DNA from: Aurantimonas sp036549475
Lineage (GTDB): Bacteria; Pseudomonadota; Alphaproteobacteria; Rhizobiales; Rhizobiaceae
Direction: 5' to 3'
Length of the DNA stretch: 64,000 nucleotides
NCBI RefSeq assembly: GCF_036549475.1
Contig: NZ_JAZHLI010000022.1
Span: 10,664-74,663 of the forward strand
Position numbers and translations under genes: made by a program. Of the stretch, positions 46,383 through 55,540 are shown piece after piece; position 1 is the first letter of the stretch, and each line of letters opens with the position of its first letter. The notes below the pieces were generated by a model that was not told the DNA's origin, did not search any database, and was given only the letters and a program-made list of their open reading frames with translations.

Positions 46383-47243
46383 TCACTCCCGCTGCGCTTC
46401 CGCAAGGTTCCGGGCGAAAAGGCTGGCGACGGTCAGATCCGCCGATGTGCCGGGATTGCGGCCCTTGTGCTTCAGTTCGGCGTCGAGGCGGAGCGCCATT
46501 GCGAGGCGTTCGTCCCGGTCCGGCGTGCGGGACAGATCGTCGGCGAGAGCCGCCATGCGCCGGCGGACCGATTCGGCCTCGGCCAGTCCGAATTTGCGCT
46601 GGATGTGGCTGTCGGGGAAGGCCACGGCGAAGGCGAGATAGGCGGCGAGCGCAGCGCCCGTCTCCGGGTCGTCCTGGCCGGCCGCCTGCGCGGCCGCAAT
46701 TGCCGGCAGGCCGATCTCGAAGATCTCCCGGAAGCCGCCGGCATATTGCCGGGCGACGAGGTCCCGATCGGCGGCAAGGCACATGGCCGCCACGAGGCCG
46801 ATGGTGGGCGGCGAGCGCACGTCGTGCTCGCCTGCCTCGCCGAGCCCGCCCGGCGTCGCCAGGGCGATGGCGGCGAAGGCGTCGCGCGTATCCTGCTGGT
46901 CGAGCGTCGCAAGCACCGCGGTGACCGCCTGGCGCAGGCTGCGACCCGAAGCCGGACGCTCGGCCGCGGCGGCCAGCGGCGCGCAGAGGAGGACGATGCC
47001 GAGATTGGCGTTCAGGCCGACCGCATCCCAGCTGGCGCGGGTCGCCGCGAGGATGCGGGCACCGACACGCAGATCGGGTCGCGCAATCCAGGGTGCCGTG
47101 GCAGCCGCCGCTGCCTCGAAGGTGTCGGCGGTCATGCCATGGCCACCGGCATGGCGATGGACATTGCCGGGCTTGGCCGCGTCCAGTTCGGCCCGGCAGG
47201 CGGCGAGAAATGCCGCCGCGACCGCGTCCGGTGACAGGCTCAT
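46383..47243 (-). CDS. triphosphoribosyl-dephospho-CoA synthase-like protein (CitG family)
   Basis: The 286-residue protein is of the CitG/MdcB family: AAKPGNVHRHAGGHGM at the N-terminus, LNANLGIVLLCAPLAAA in the middle, and HKGRNPGTSADLTVASLFA near the C-terminus, the family signature. CitG proteins transfer ribose phosphate in coenzyme synthesis. In H4MPT methylotrophs a homologue is regularly found in the cofactor cluster, where it may act on the ribose-phosphate side chain. It overlaps the ATP-grasp gene by 4 bases and is the last gene of a long minus-strand operon. Confidence 0.87.
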   Translation of the reverse strand: MSLSPDAVAAAFLAACRAELDAAKPGNVHRHAGGHGMTADTFEAAAAATAPWIARPDLRVGARILAATRASWDAVGLNANLGIVLLCAPLAAAAERPASGRSLRQAVTAVLATLDQQDTRDAFAAIALATPGGLGEAGEHDVRSPPTIGLVAAMCLAADRDLVARQYAGGFREIFEIGLPAIAAAQAAGQDDPETGAALAAYLAFAVAFPDSHIQRKFGLAEAESVRRRMAALADDLSRTPDRDERLAMALRLDAELKHKGRNPGTSADLTVASLFARNLAEAQRE

Positions 47244-48187
47244 ACGGCGCGGGGCAGGGGCTGCGCCGGCGCGGACCGGCGGTGGGCCTCGGCCAGCGCC
47301 ACCACGTCCCGCGCGCGGATCGCGGCGATGTCGCTGCCGGTGGCGCGATGCAGACCGGTCCAGGCGGGCATGGAATTGACCTCGATGATCGCGGCGCGGC
47401 CGGTCTCGTCGCGCAGCAGGTCGACCCCGCAGAAATCACCGCCGACGGCGGCGGTGGCGGCGATCGCAAGCTCCTCCATCTCGCGATCGGCGGGCATGGC
47501 GACGGCGTTGGCGCCCTGCTTGACGTTGGTGATCCAGCTGGCCGCCTCGCGCCGCATCGAGGCGACGGCGCGGCCAGCCGACACAAGCACCCGCACGTCG
47601 CTCCAGCGTCCGCCGGTCTCGACCCCGGCATAGCGCTGGAGATAGTAGACGCCGCCCGCGATTTCGGCCGGCGGCGGCAGATCGGCAGCGGTGCGCAGCA
47701 GTTTCAGCCCCTTTCCCTGCGCCCCGAACAGCGGCTTCAGCACCATCGGGCCGGGCTCGGCGGCCAGGATGCGCTCGGCCTCGGCCCGGCTTTCCACAGC
47801 GTGGCTGCGCGGGCTCGGCAGTCCGGCCCGGTGCAGGAGGAAGCTGGTCATCGACTTGTCGGTGCAGTTCTCGACGGAACGCGGGCTGTTGGAGACCGGC
47901 ACGCCGCTGCGCGAGAGGGCGTGGAGAACGCCGAGCCGCCGCGTCACCTGCTCGAAGCTGCCGGCGTCCATGGTGCGCAGGCAGACGGCGTCCGGAAGAT
48001 CTTCGCCCCATTGCGGAAGGCGCAGGCCGCTCGCCGAGCCCGTGTCGAAGCCGATTTCCGACAGGCCCGCCAGCACCACGTCGGCGCCCAGCGCGCCGAA
48101 GGCCGCGACCAGGTCGCGGGCATGCCGGTCCCGGTTGGCCGAGACCAGCAGGATGCGCAGCGCGCCAGGGGCAGTCGGCTCAGCCAA
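47240..48187 (-). CDS. ATP-grasp ligase of the H4MPT cluster (RimK/MptN-like)
   Basis: The ATP-grasp fold is clear: SVENCTDKSMTSFLL, MVLKPLFGAQGKGLKLL with ATP-binding residues, the VYYLQRYAGVETGGRWSDVR region, and GVDLLRDETGRAAIIEVN with the metal ligands. Members add glutamate to a carboxylate; MptN-type ligases add glutamate to H4MPT. The start is uncertain: a TTG at 48187 (315 residues) overlaps the mch stop, while a CTG at 48160 (LRILLVSANRD) fits the usual N-terminus. It lies downstream of mch in the same operon. Confidence 0.82.
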   Translation of the reverse strand: MAEPTAPGALRILLVSANRDRHARDLVAAFGALGADVVLAGLSEIGFDTGSASGLRLPQWGEDLPDAVCLRTMDAGSFEQVTRRLGVLHALSRSGVPVSNSPRSVENCTDKSMTSFLLHRAGLPSPRSHAVESRAEAERILAAEPGPMVLKPLFGAQGKGLKLLRTAADLPPPAEIAGGVYYLQRYAGVETGGRWSDVRVLVSAGRAVASMRREAASWITNVKQGANAVAMPADREMEELAIAATAAVGGDFCGVDLLRDETGRAAIIEVNSMPAWTGLHRATGSDIAAIRARDVVALAEAHRRSAPAQPLPRAV

Positions 48188-49151
48188 AGGAGGCGTCGAC
48201 GAGCTTCGGATCGACCGCGCCGCCGCGGAAGGTCTCGCCGGTTTCGAGTGCGACCACAGCCACTTCCGCGGGCGAGAACAGCATCGGGTCGATCTTGTAG
48301 AAATCGCCCTCGTAGCGGCGGAAGATCTCGGCAAAGGGCGTGCCGTAATCGTTCGCCGTCGAGCTTGGCAGCTTTTCGGCCAGCTCCCTGGCGTCGGACG
48401 CCGGTCCGGTGACGTGCAGCTGGATGCGCCCGCCATAGATGACGGCGTCGTTGGTGCGGCCCATGGCGGTGATGAAGTCGGGATGCGGCGGGCTGAGCGG
48501 CGCGGTGCCGCTGCCCTCGACGATGCGCGACAGGTCGAATTTCAGCTCGTGCGCCTTGTGCAGCGCTACCTCGACGACGCGGCCGACGATCTGCACCGAA
48601 CCGGCCAGGCTCTGGGTCGGGGCGTAGATGATGGTCAGCGCCTCTGGCGCGACACGGCAGTCCGCGGCGATCTGCCGGACGAGCTCCTCGGGCGGCGGGC
48701 TGCCGGATTCCAGCACCAGTGCGGCCGTGTCGCTCTCGTCGGCATAGGCGATGTCGGAAAACAGCGTCTCCTTGCCGGCAAGTGCCCGGGCGGGGCCCGA
48801 ACCCATGGCGAAATAGGCCGAATCGCCTTCGCCGCTGGTCAGCTGCCAGCCGGCATACTGGCTGCCGAGGCAGGCGACGACCGGCTGCCAGGACCGTGTC
48901 GTCAGGGTGAACGGCCAGCGGGGCAGATAGGGCGACGAGCCCAGCGTCACCTGCCCGAGCCCGCCGAGGCAGATCTCGGTGATCAGCCGGCCGGCCTCCA
49001 GGCTGCCGGTCACGCCGGCGCCGGCGTCGATCAGCGTTTCGCCGGCCGGCCCGGTGGATAGGCCGACCCGCAGCTCCGCCGCGCGCGATGTCAGGGTCTC
49101 GATCAGCGGAAGTACACCTCCGTTGACCGACAGCTTCGATACATGGCTCAT
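48180..49151 (-). CDS. mch: methenyl-H4MPT cyclohydrolase
   Basis: Mch hydrolyses methenyl-H4MPT to formyl-H4MPT. The 323-residue length is normal, with family motifs YLPRWPFTLTTRSWQPVVACLGSQ (first part VVACLGSQYAGWQL), YFAMGSGPARAL and YGTPFAEIFRRYEGDFYKID. It sits between two ATP-grasp ligase genes and overlaps both of them (4 bases and 8 bases), which shows tight operon coupling. Together with MtdB upstream and the Fhc complex encoded on the opposite strand it forms the central H4MPT segment of formaldehyde oxidation. Confidence 0.96.
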   Translation of the reverse strand: MSHVSKLSVNGGVLPLIETLTSRAAELRVGLSTGPAGETLIDAGAGVTGSLEAGRLITEICLGGLGQVTLGSSPYLPRWPFTLTTRSWQPVVACLGSQYAGWQLTSGEGDSAYFAMGSGPARALAGKETLFSDIAYADESDTAALVLESGSPPPEELVRQIAADCRVAPEALTIIYAPTQSLAGSVQIVGRVVEVALHKAHELKFDLSRIVEGSGTAPLSPPHPDFITAMGRTNDAVIYGGRIQLHVTGPASDARELAEKLPSSTANDYGTPFAEIFRRYEGDFYKIDPMLFSPAEVAVVALETGETFRGGAVDPKLVDASFG

Positions 49152-50263
49152 GCGGCCATCCTCCCGGCTAGTTCATGCAATTCATCCACGCGGGCGTGGA
49201 ACAGGGATTCGGCCGCAGCCGCATCGGCCGCCTCCGCCACGATGGTGCAGAGCGGCTGGCCGGCGCCGAAGGTCGCGGGTGGCCGTGTCCGGTCGCAGGT
49301 CCATTCCGGCCAGACGAAGCCGGACGGCAGATGCACCGGTCCGTCGGTCCACGCAAGGCCCGCAGCCCGAACGGTGGGGACGGGTGGGACGCCGTCCGGC
49401 AGTCTGCCCCGGCAGGCATTCAGATGCAGGGCCAGGAGCGGCGCCTCGTCCCGGTCGTAGATGTCGACGGTCGCGCCGAAGCGCGCGTTGATTTCCAGAA
49501 GCACCGGCCCCTGCGGCGACACGACGAAATCGGCGCTGGCGAGGCCGGTGAGCGGCACCTCCCTTGCCAGTCGCTCCACGGCCGCGACCATTGCCGGGCC
49601 GGCGTCGCCCGGCGGCTCCAACGGCCCCACCGCGCCGCCATAGCGGAACGGCTCGTCGGCGGAAGGTGCCGCCCATTGCCGGGTGAAGCCCAGCATCGCG
49701 ATGCGCCCTTCGGCTGCCAGAAAGGCCGCGGACCATTTTTCGCCCGTCACGATCCGCTGGACGTAGCGGTCGGCGCCGGGCGCGGCGTCGGTCGCCGGCT
49801 GCACATGGCTGCCGCCGGCGCCGCCGATCTTCTTCGACAGCCAGCCGGAGGGATCACCGACGCGCTCGCGCCGGATCTCTGGATGGTCGATGCCGGCTCT
49901 GGCGCAGAGCGCGGCGAAGCCTTCCGGGTCCTTCAGCAGGCGTATGATGGCGGCGTCGGTGCCGAGAATCGGCCAGCGTGCGCCGATCCGGTCCAGCAGC
50001 TCGGTGCGATCCTCGAAGCCCGCTCCCTGGACGAAGCCGATGGGCGAATGCCCCTCGGCCATGCGCTCGAGGAGCGTGAGCAGTTCCTCGCCATCGAAGC
50101 CATCCGGATAGTCGCCATGCAGCACCTCGGCGACCAGCGCCGACTGCTCGAGATCAAGATCGCCGAAGAAGTCGACCGCCAGCGCGCCGATGCCGGAGCG
50201 GCGGGCGCTCTCGGCGATCTGGCGCGCCGAGAAGGCGGCGCAGAGGAGGGTGGGACCCGTCAC
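49148..50263 (-). CDS. ATP-grasp domain protein of the H4MPT/methanofuran cluster
   Basis: Starting at GTG 50263 (VTGPTLLCAAFSARQIAESA), this 371-residue protein has the ATP-grasp core KKIGGAGGSHVQPATDA, YVQRIVTGEKWSAAFL and VVSPQGPVLLEINARFGA, with the Asn-Arg metal/ATP site. It is the second ATP-grasp ligase of the operon. MfnD-type ligases couple glutamate to tyramine in methanofuran synthesis; this protein is a candidate, but its substrate is not proved. The start is 4 bases after the mtdB stop and the stop overlaps mch by 4 bases. Confidence 0.82.
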   Translation of the reverse strand: MTGPTLLCAAFSARQIAESARRSGIGALAVDFFGDLDLEQSALVAEVLHGDYPDGFDGEELLTLLERMAEGHSPIGFVQGAGFEDRTELLDRIGARWPILGTDAAIIRLLKDPEGFAALCARAGIDHPEIRRERVGDPSGWLSKKIGGAGGSHVQPATDAAPGADRYVQRIVTGEKWSAAFLAAEGRIAMLGFTRQWAAPSADEPFRYGGAVGPLEPPGDAGPAMVAAVERLAREVPLTGLASADFVVSPQGPVLLEINARFGATVDIYDRDEAPLLALHLNACRGRLPDGVPPVPTVRAAGLAWTDGPVHLPSGFVWPEWTCDRTRPPATFGAGQPLCTIVAEAADAAAAESLFHARVDELHELAGRMAA

Positions 50264-50267
50264 CGGT

Positions 50268-51164
50268 TCAGCTTGCCAGGGTGCGGGCCAGCGCGAAGGC
50301 ATCGCGGAAGTCCAGCACCTGCGGCTCGTCCGCCTCGATCATGCGCTGCAGGAGACCGTATTCGGTTTTCGACTTCATCGGCCCGACGGCAAGGGCACCG
50401 ATGCCGAAGGCACTGGTGCCCTCGATCGCCTCCTCGTCATCCATCACGTCGATGCCTTCGATGCCCAGTGGCGGCACCGCATTGGCGTCGGCGGCCACGA
50501 GGAGCTTCGACGCGCCCTGGATCTGGTCCTTGCCGAGCACCTGGATACCCGCCCTGGCGGCGGCGACGATGACATGGACGTCCTCGATGAGGGCGGTCTT
50601 TTTCTCGTCGCTGGACCCGTCGACCGGCTCGACTTCGATGCCGAACCGGGCCTCCATCTCCTTGGCGCGCTTGGAGATCCGCTCGATGCCGTCATGGCCG
50701 ACGACCTTGACCCTGGCGCCTTCGAGCGCGGCGATCACGGCGGCGCAATAGCCGACGACGCCGGTGGCGCCGAAGACGGCGATGGTGACGTCCTTCAGCG
50801 CTTTCTGGTGCCGGTTCTTCAGGGTGCGCTCGATGCAGGCGACCATCGCCGCGGCCGTGGTGTACGATCCGGACGGGTCGGCCATGATGTTGCAGCCGAA
50901 CGGCGGCACGAGGGCCTTCTTCGTCGCTTCGATCATGTCGAGGGCGAGCACCGCGTCGTTGCCGCCGAAGAACACGGCGGACCGCACGCCGCGGTCCGGG
51001 GGACGCGAGAAGATCACGTCCTGCACGAGTTCGGTGACCTCCTCCATCGCGACGCCGGCATAGGGCAGGACCGCATCGTAGCCGGCGTCGAGCGCCATGT
51101 TCAGGTCGAACGGGCTGACGTGTTTCTGCGGCGTGAGCATGTGCAGGATGTTCTTGTGGGCCAT
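50268..51164 (-). CDS. mtdB: NAD(P)-dependent methylene-H4MPT dehydrogenase
   Basis: MtdB oxidises methylene-H4MPT to methenyl-H4MPT with NAD or NADP. The 298-residue protein starts MAHKNILHMLTPQKHVSPFD, the conserved N-terminus. The Rossmann motif is IAVFGATGVVGYCAAVIAAL, and the pterin-side motif VPPFGCNIMADPSGSYTTA is intact. A GGAGAC ribosome-binding site precedes the ATG. The gene is 75 bp after the mptG stop, so the minus-strand operon runs mptG, mtdB, ATP-grasp, mch, ATP-grasp, citG-like. Confidence 0.96.
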   Translation of the reverse strand: MAHKNILHMLTPQKHVSPFDLNMALDAGYDAVLPYAGVAMEEVTELVQDVIFSRPPDRGVRSAVFFGGNDAVLALDMIEATKKALVPPFGCNIMADPSGSYTTAAAMVACIERTLKNRHQKALKDVTIAVFGATGVVGYCAAVIAALEGARVKVVGHDGIERISKRAKEMEARFGIEVEPVDGSSDEKKTALIEDVHVIVAAARAGIQVLGKDQIQGASKLLVAADANAVPPLGIEGIDVMDDEEAIEGTSAFGIGALAVGPMKSKTEYGLLQRMIEADEPQVLDFRDAFALARTLAS

Positions 51165-51239
51165 GGGAAGTCTCCGGTCTGGATGTGCGTGCGCCGAGCC
51201 GGACGGCCGCGGCGGTGCCAGGGCTTGTCGAGCAAGCCT

Positions 51240-52211
51240 CTAGCCGGTGCCCGTCAGGCGGAGCCCGCGTCGTTCGACGCTGGCGCCGTGATTGCGACCC
51301 GCAATGATGCGGATGTCGAGGCCCGTGGCGGCCTCGCCGATCGCCGCGACGAGCTGCTCGGCCTCCCGTGCGGAGGGAGCGAATGCAAAGCCGGTCGGGC
51401 CCCAGGAACTCTGGCCGATCCCGTGGGCGCCGGCGGCCGCCAGCGCCTCGCAGGCACGGGATACCGCCGGGCTGGTGAAGACGCCGCCCTGGGCCGGTGC
51501 GAAATGCCGGCCGACCATCTGCTGGATGGCCCCGATCGCAGCGCCGAAGCCGGCAATGTCCGTCTCGGCCAGCGACGGCAGCGCCTGCATCAGCACCAGC
51601 CGGCAGATTTCCCCGACCTGTGCCTCGGGAAAGGCCGGCAGCGTGGCGAAGGCAGCGACCTCGTCGACGCCGTGAAACCCCTCGTCTCCCGGGTCGAGCA
51701 CGAGGATGACGCGCCAGTCCTCGGGGAAGGGCAGTCGGGCGATCAACGGTGGCGGGAGGCCGCCGTTCCCCTTGCCGCCGTCAACGGCGACGCCGCCGGC
51801 GGTCACGAAGGCAGCGCCAAGGCCCGAGCGGTTGCCCCGTCCGAGCCGCGCGGCATCGCCGGCAATGTCGGCCGGTCGCGCTTCCAGCGTGCGCAGGGCG
51901 AGCGCCACGGCAAGCGCCAGCTGGGTGCCCGAACCGAGGCCCGCATGGGCCGGGATGGCTTCCTGGATCGTCAGCTCGTGCCGGGCGCCCAGATCGAGAC
52001 GTCGCCGCATGTCGCGAAGGTAGCCCGCCGCGCGCTCGGCTTCCGGACCGGCGACCAGATCTTGCCGGGCCCGCCGGATCGTGAGCTGGGTCGCGGGCTC
52101 CTCCAGCGCCAGGCCGATTCCGCCGAACCGGCGACCGGACTGGCCGCCAGGATCGAGAAATCCCAGATGCAGGCGGGCGGGCGCCGAGACGCTGACGACG
52201 TCGTCTGTCAC
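51240..52211 (-). CDS. mptG: beta-ribofuranosylaminobenzene 5'-phosphate synthase
   Basis: MptG makes the first committed intermediate of the H4MPT side chain from 4-hydroxybenzoate or p-aminobenzoate and PRPP. The 323-residue protein belongs to the GHMP-like superfamily; VSAPARLHLGFLDP at the start and PAHAGLGSGTQLALAVALAL are clear family motifs. The start is a GTG at 52211 with an AGGGGAC ribosome-binding site; longer upstream frames cross the divergent promoter. It is the first gene of the minus-strand operon and is divergent from the pterin dehydratase gene across 77 bp. Confidence 0.93.
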   Translation of the reverse strand: MTDDVVSVSAPARLHLGFLDPGGQSGRRFGGIGLALEEPATQLTIRRARQDLVAGPEAERAAGYLRDMRRRLDLGARHELTIQEAIPAHAGLGSGTQLALAVALALRTLEARPADIAGDAARLGRGNRSGLGAAFVTAGGVAVDGGKGNGGLPPPLIARLPFPEDWRVILVLDPGDEGFHGVDEVAAFATLPAFPEAQVGEICRLVLMQALPSLAETDIAGFGAAIGAIQQMVGRHFAPAQGGVFTSPAVSRACEALAAAGAHGIGQSSWGPTGFAFAPSAREAEQLVAAIGEAATGLDIRIIAGRNHGASVERRGLRLTGTG

Positions 52212-52241
52212 TTTGTCCCCTGAATTTACGTGCCCGCACCC

Positions 52242-52261
52242 TATTATTGCGGCGAACGCCG
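52242..52261. promoter_or_regulatory. divergent promoter elements between mptG and the pcd-fhc unit
   Basis: The 77-base gap contains TATTAT (52242-52247), resembling a -10 box for the plus strand, followed by the inverted repeat CGGCG-AA-CGCCG (52250-52261). No -35 box is clear. Both operons of the H4MPT core must start here, so a shared regulator is possible. Confidence 0.35.
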
Positions 52262-52288
52262 ATGGGGCAAGCGCAGAAGGAGAAATCC

Positions 52289-52660
52289 ATGGCAGCCAGA
52301 ACCTATTCCGACGCCGAGGTGACGACGCGCCTGGAAGCGGAACTGCCGACATGGCGGCTCGAGGACGGCTGGATCCGCCGCACCTACAAGACTGCGGGCT
52401 GGAAGGGCACGCTGATGGTGATCAACGCCGTTGGCCATCTGGCAGAGGCGGCCTTCCACCATCCCGACATCACCGCGTCCTACGCCTGGGTCGAGGTGCG
52501 GCTGATGAACCACGCCGCCAAGGGCATCACCGATTCGGACTTCGCCCTCGCCAAGATGATCGAGCAGGTAGTCATGTGGCAGCCGGGCAAGGAGGACGGG
52601 CCGCTGCAGGGCACGCCGGACGATCCGCGTTTCGCCTATATCAAATACGACAAGGGCTGA
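52289..52660 (+). CDS. pterin-4a-carbinolamine dehydratase
   Basis: The 123-residue protein has the dehydratase signature EAAFHHPDITASYAWVEVRL with the E-x3-H-H-P pattern and the later NHAAKGITDSDFALA with catalytic His and Asp. The start at ATG 52289 has an AGAAGGAGA ribosome-binding site at a spacing of 6 to 8; the frame upstream lacks one. PCD/DCoH proteins dehydrate pterin carbinolamines. No aromatic amino acid hydroxylase is near, while it is first in the fhc unit, so it may act on a pterin of the H4MPT pathway. This is inferred from position. Confidence 0.9.
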   Translation: MAARTYSDAEVTTRLEAELPTWRLEDGWIRRTYKTAGWKGTLMVINAVGHLAEAAFHHPDITASYAWVEVRLMNHAAKGITDSDFALAKMIEQVVMWQPGKEDGPLQGTPDDPRFAYIKYDKG

Positions 52661-52733
52661 GATCGGCCGGCGGGGATTTGATCTTCGCCGCCAAGGCTGT
52701 AGGTTTCATCACGGGCACAGAAAGCGGATTGTT

Positions 52734-53873
52734 TTGCAGAACGCATGGATCGACGGGCAACCGGCGTCCACGGAAGAGGCCGTGCGCGCGGCGGCGGAGC
52801 TGATCGGCCGAAGCCGCATGCCTCTCGTGACCGGACTGGCGACCGACATGGCGGGCCTCAAGGCCGCGGTCGCACTGGCGCGGATTGCCGGCGGGGCGAT
52901 CGATCACGCCGCATCGGACGCGATCTATCCGCTGATCTCGGCGATGCGCGACAGCGGCATGATGCTGGCCGCGCCGTCGGAAGTCCGGCGCCGCGCCGAT
53001 CGGGTGCTGGTGATCGGCGACGACGCCTTCGCCGACGCGCCGGACATGCCGGACTACCTGTTCGCCGAGGCACCGGATCTGGGGCTGCGCACCCGCGGCG
53101 CCGAGCGCCAGATCCTGTGGCTGGGCGCGGGCGACGACATGCCGGACCTGCCGGAGACGGTGGCGCTGCACGGCATCGACTGTCCGCAGGACGGGCTTCT
53201 CGACGCGCTGTCGACCATCCGGGCCGAGATCGCCGGCCACCGATCCGGGAAGGGGCCGCTCCCGGCCGAGACGGTGCGCTTCGTCGCCGAATGGCTGCAG
53301 GAAGCCGCCTTCGGCTGCGCGATCTTCGCCCCGGCCAGCCTCGACAGCCTCACCGTCGAGATGCTTGCCGGGCTGGTCTTCGACCTCAATGCCGAGACCC
53401 GCTTCACCAGCCTGCCGATGCTGCGCGCCGACCAGGCCTTTGCCGCGGTGCAGGCGACCACCTGGTCGACGGGGTTCCCCCTGCGCAGCGGTTTCGGCCG
53501 GGGTTACGCCGACCACGATCCGCGCCTGTTTCGCGGCGACCGGCTGATCGCGTCCGGCGAGGCGGACCTTGCCGTGCATGTCGAAGCACTGGCCGGAGCT
53601 GATGCCATCGAGCCGGCCTGGTTCGGCGATGTGCCCGTCATCGCGCTGACCGGCGGCGAGGAGGAATGGGCACATCCGCCGACAATCGCCTTCACCATCG
53701 CGACGGCGGGGCGCGACCATCACGGCGTCCTCTACGACGCCCGCTTCGGCAGCTTCGTTCCGGTCGATGCAACGGCAACGGGCGAGGCATCCGGCGAACG
53801 CCCGACGGCAGCGGCCGTCCTGGCCGCCATCGCCGCGCATCTGGGACAGAATACGGCGGGCGCGGCAGCGTGA
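52734..53873 (+). CDS. fhcB: formyltransferase/hydrolase complex subunit B
   Basis: The 379-residue protein is the FhcB homologue of archaeal formylmethanofuran dehydrogenase subunit B. It keeps the overall layout (AELIGRSRMPLVTGLATDMAGL, RADRVLVIGDDAF) but lacks the Cys/Sec ligand and Fe-S-type motifs, as known for the bacterial Fhc complex that hydrolyses rather than oxidises. It is therefore probably structural. The start is a TTG at 52734 with a weak AAAGCGGA site. The gene order B-A-D-C is the conserved bacterial one. Confidence 0.93.
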   Translation: MQNAWIDGQPASTEEAVRAAAELIGRSRMPLVTGLATDMAGLKAAVALARIAGGAIDHAASDAIYPLISAMRDSGMMLAAPSEVRRRADRVLVIGDDAFADAPDMPDYLFAEAPDLGLRTRGAERQILWLGAGDDMPDLPETVALHGIDCPQDGLLDALSTIRAEIAGHRSGKGPLPAETVRFVAEWLQEAAFGCAIFAPASLDSLTVEMLAGLVFDLNAETRFTSLPMLRADQAFAAVQATTWSTGFPLRSGFGRGYADHDPRLFRGDRLIASGEADLAVHVEALAGADAIEPAWFGDVPVIALTGGEEEWAHPPTIAFTIATAGRDHHGVLYDARFGSFVPVDATATGEASGERPTAAAVLAAIAAHLGQNTAGAAA

Positions 53874-53899
53874 GCGTCGGACGGAAAAGGGGCGTCTGC

Positions 53900-55540
53900 A
53901 TGCTGACGCATTTGAAGAACGGCCATATCGTCGATCCGGCGAGCGACCGGGACGAGGTGGCGGATCTGTACCTGGCGGACGGGGTCGTCGTCGACGCACC
54001 GCCCGAGGGGCGCAGGCCGGACGAGACGATCGACTGCAAGGGCCTGATCGTCATGGCCGGCGCCATCGACATACACTCCCATATCGCCAGCGGCCACGTG
54101 AACACCGCGCGCCTGCTGCTGCCGGAATACCACCGCGCCTTCCAGTCGCGGCCCGGTACGACAGGGCTCTCCAAGGTCGGCTGGACGACCGAGGAGACCG
54201 GCCTGCGCTATGCGGAAATGGGCTTCACGACGGTGGTCGAGCCGGCCACGGCGCCATCCTCGGCGCTGCACTCCCATCTCGAACTCGCCGACATCCCGAT
54301 CATCGACAAGGCGACCCTCGTCGTCCTGGGCAATGACGATTTCCTGATGTCGATGATCCGCGACGGCGAAAGCGAGAGCGCCATCGCCGACTACGTCGCA
54401 TGGACGGTCTCGGCCTCGCGGGCGCTGGGCGTCAAATGCATCAATGCCGGCGGGTCGGCGGCATTCAAGGAGAATGTCCGCAAGTTCGACCTCGACGACG
54501 AGGTGCCCGATTACGGCCTGTCGTCGCGGCGCATCGTCAAGTCACTTCAGAGCGCGGTGAACGGCCTCGGCATTCCGCATCCGCTGCATGTCCACTGCAA
54601 CAATCTCGGCGTGCCGGGCGATTCCGCCGCGTCGGCGGAGGCGACGATCGACGCGGCCGAGGGCCTGCCGATGCATCTCGCCCATATCCAGTTCTACGGC
54701 TACGGCACCGAGGGCAAGCGCGGCTTTTCCTCCGTCGGGCAGCGGCTGGCCGACCGGGTCAACCGCACGCCGGAGGTCACCGTCGACATCGGCCAGGTGA
54801 TGTTTGGCCAGACCGTGACGATCTCCTCGGACGAGATGCGGCAGTTCGCCGGCCGGCCGCAGGCCAGCCCCGGCAAGACCATCATCTTCGACCACGAGTC
54901 CAATGGCGGCGGCGTGGTGCCGATGGAGTACAAGCAGAAGAACTTCTTCAACGCGCTGCAATGGGCGATCGGGCTGGAGCTCTTCCTCCTGATCGAGGAC
55001 CCGTCGCGGGTATTCTTCACCACCGACCATCCCAATGGCGCGCCCTTCACCAGCTATCCGGACATCTTCGCGCTCCTGATGGACCGCGGCGTACGCCAGC
55101 GCTGGCTGGACGCCCTGCCGAAATCGGTCGTGCGGATGACCAGCCTGCCGGAGATCACCCGCGAATACACGCTGCGGGAGATCGCGACGATGACCCGCGC
55201 CGCGCCGGCGCGCCTGCTCGGCACCGGCGATCGCGGCCATCTGGGCGCGGGCGCCGTCGGCGACGTGGCGATCTACCGGCCGGGCGACGACAAGGCCGAG
55301 ATGTTCGGCCGCGCCGCCTATGTCTTCAAGGACGGCACGCTGGTGGTGAAGGACGGGACCATCGTCAACCGCACGACTGGCCGCACCCTGACCGTGCGGC
55401 CAGAGGCGGACAAGGCGATGGCCCGCCGCCTCGACGGCTATTTCGAGGATCGCTTCGGCCTGCCGGCGCGCTGGTTCGAGGTGCCCGAAGACGCCATCGG
55501 CGGAGAGGATCCGTTCAAGGTGATACCATGCCGGACGTGA
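53900..55540 (+). CDS. fhcA: formyltransferase/hydrolase complex subunit A (amidohydrolase)
   Basis: FhcA hydrolyses formylmethanofuran to formate and methanofuran. The 546-residue protein has an amidohydrolase fold with metal-ligand HSHIASGHVN (after GAIDI) and further histidines in HVHCNNLG and MHLAHIQFYGYG, plus VFFTTDHPNGAPFTSYP. I chose ATG 53900 with an AAAAGGGG site at a spacing of about 7; a GTG at 53870 overlapping the fhcB stop is also possible. It overlaps fhcD by 13 bases. All family motifs are intact and the length is normal. Confidence 0.95.
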   Translation: MLTHLKNGHIVDPASDRDEVADLYLADGVVVDAPPEGRRPDETIDCKGLIVMAGAIDIHSHIASGHVNTARLLLPEYHRAFQSRPGTTGLSKVGWTTEETGLRYAEMGFTTVVEPATAPSSALHSHLELADIPIIDKATLVVLGNDDFLMSMIRDGESESAIADYVAWTVSASRALGVKCINAGGSAAFKENVRKFDLDDEVPDYGLSSRRIVKSLQSAVNGLGIPHPLHVHCNNLGVPGDSAASAEATIDAAEGLPMHLAHIQFYGYGTEGKRGFSSVGQRLADRVNRTPEVTVDIGQVMFGQTVTISSDEMRQFAGRPQASPGKTIIFDHESNGGGVVPMEYKQKNFFNALQWAIGLELFLLIEDPSRVFFTTDHPNGAPFTSYPDIFALLMDRGVRQRWLDALPKSVVRMTSLPEITREYTLREIATMTRAAPARLLGTGDRGHLGAGAVGDVAIYRPGDDKAEMFGRAAYVFKDGTLVVKDGTIVNRTTGRTLTVRPEADKAMARRLDGYFEDRFGLPARWFEVPEDAIGGEDPFKVIPCRT

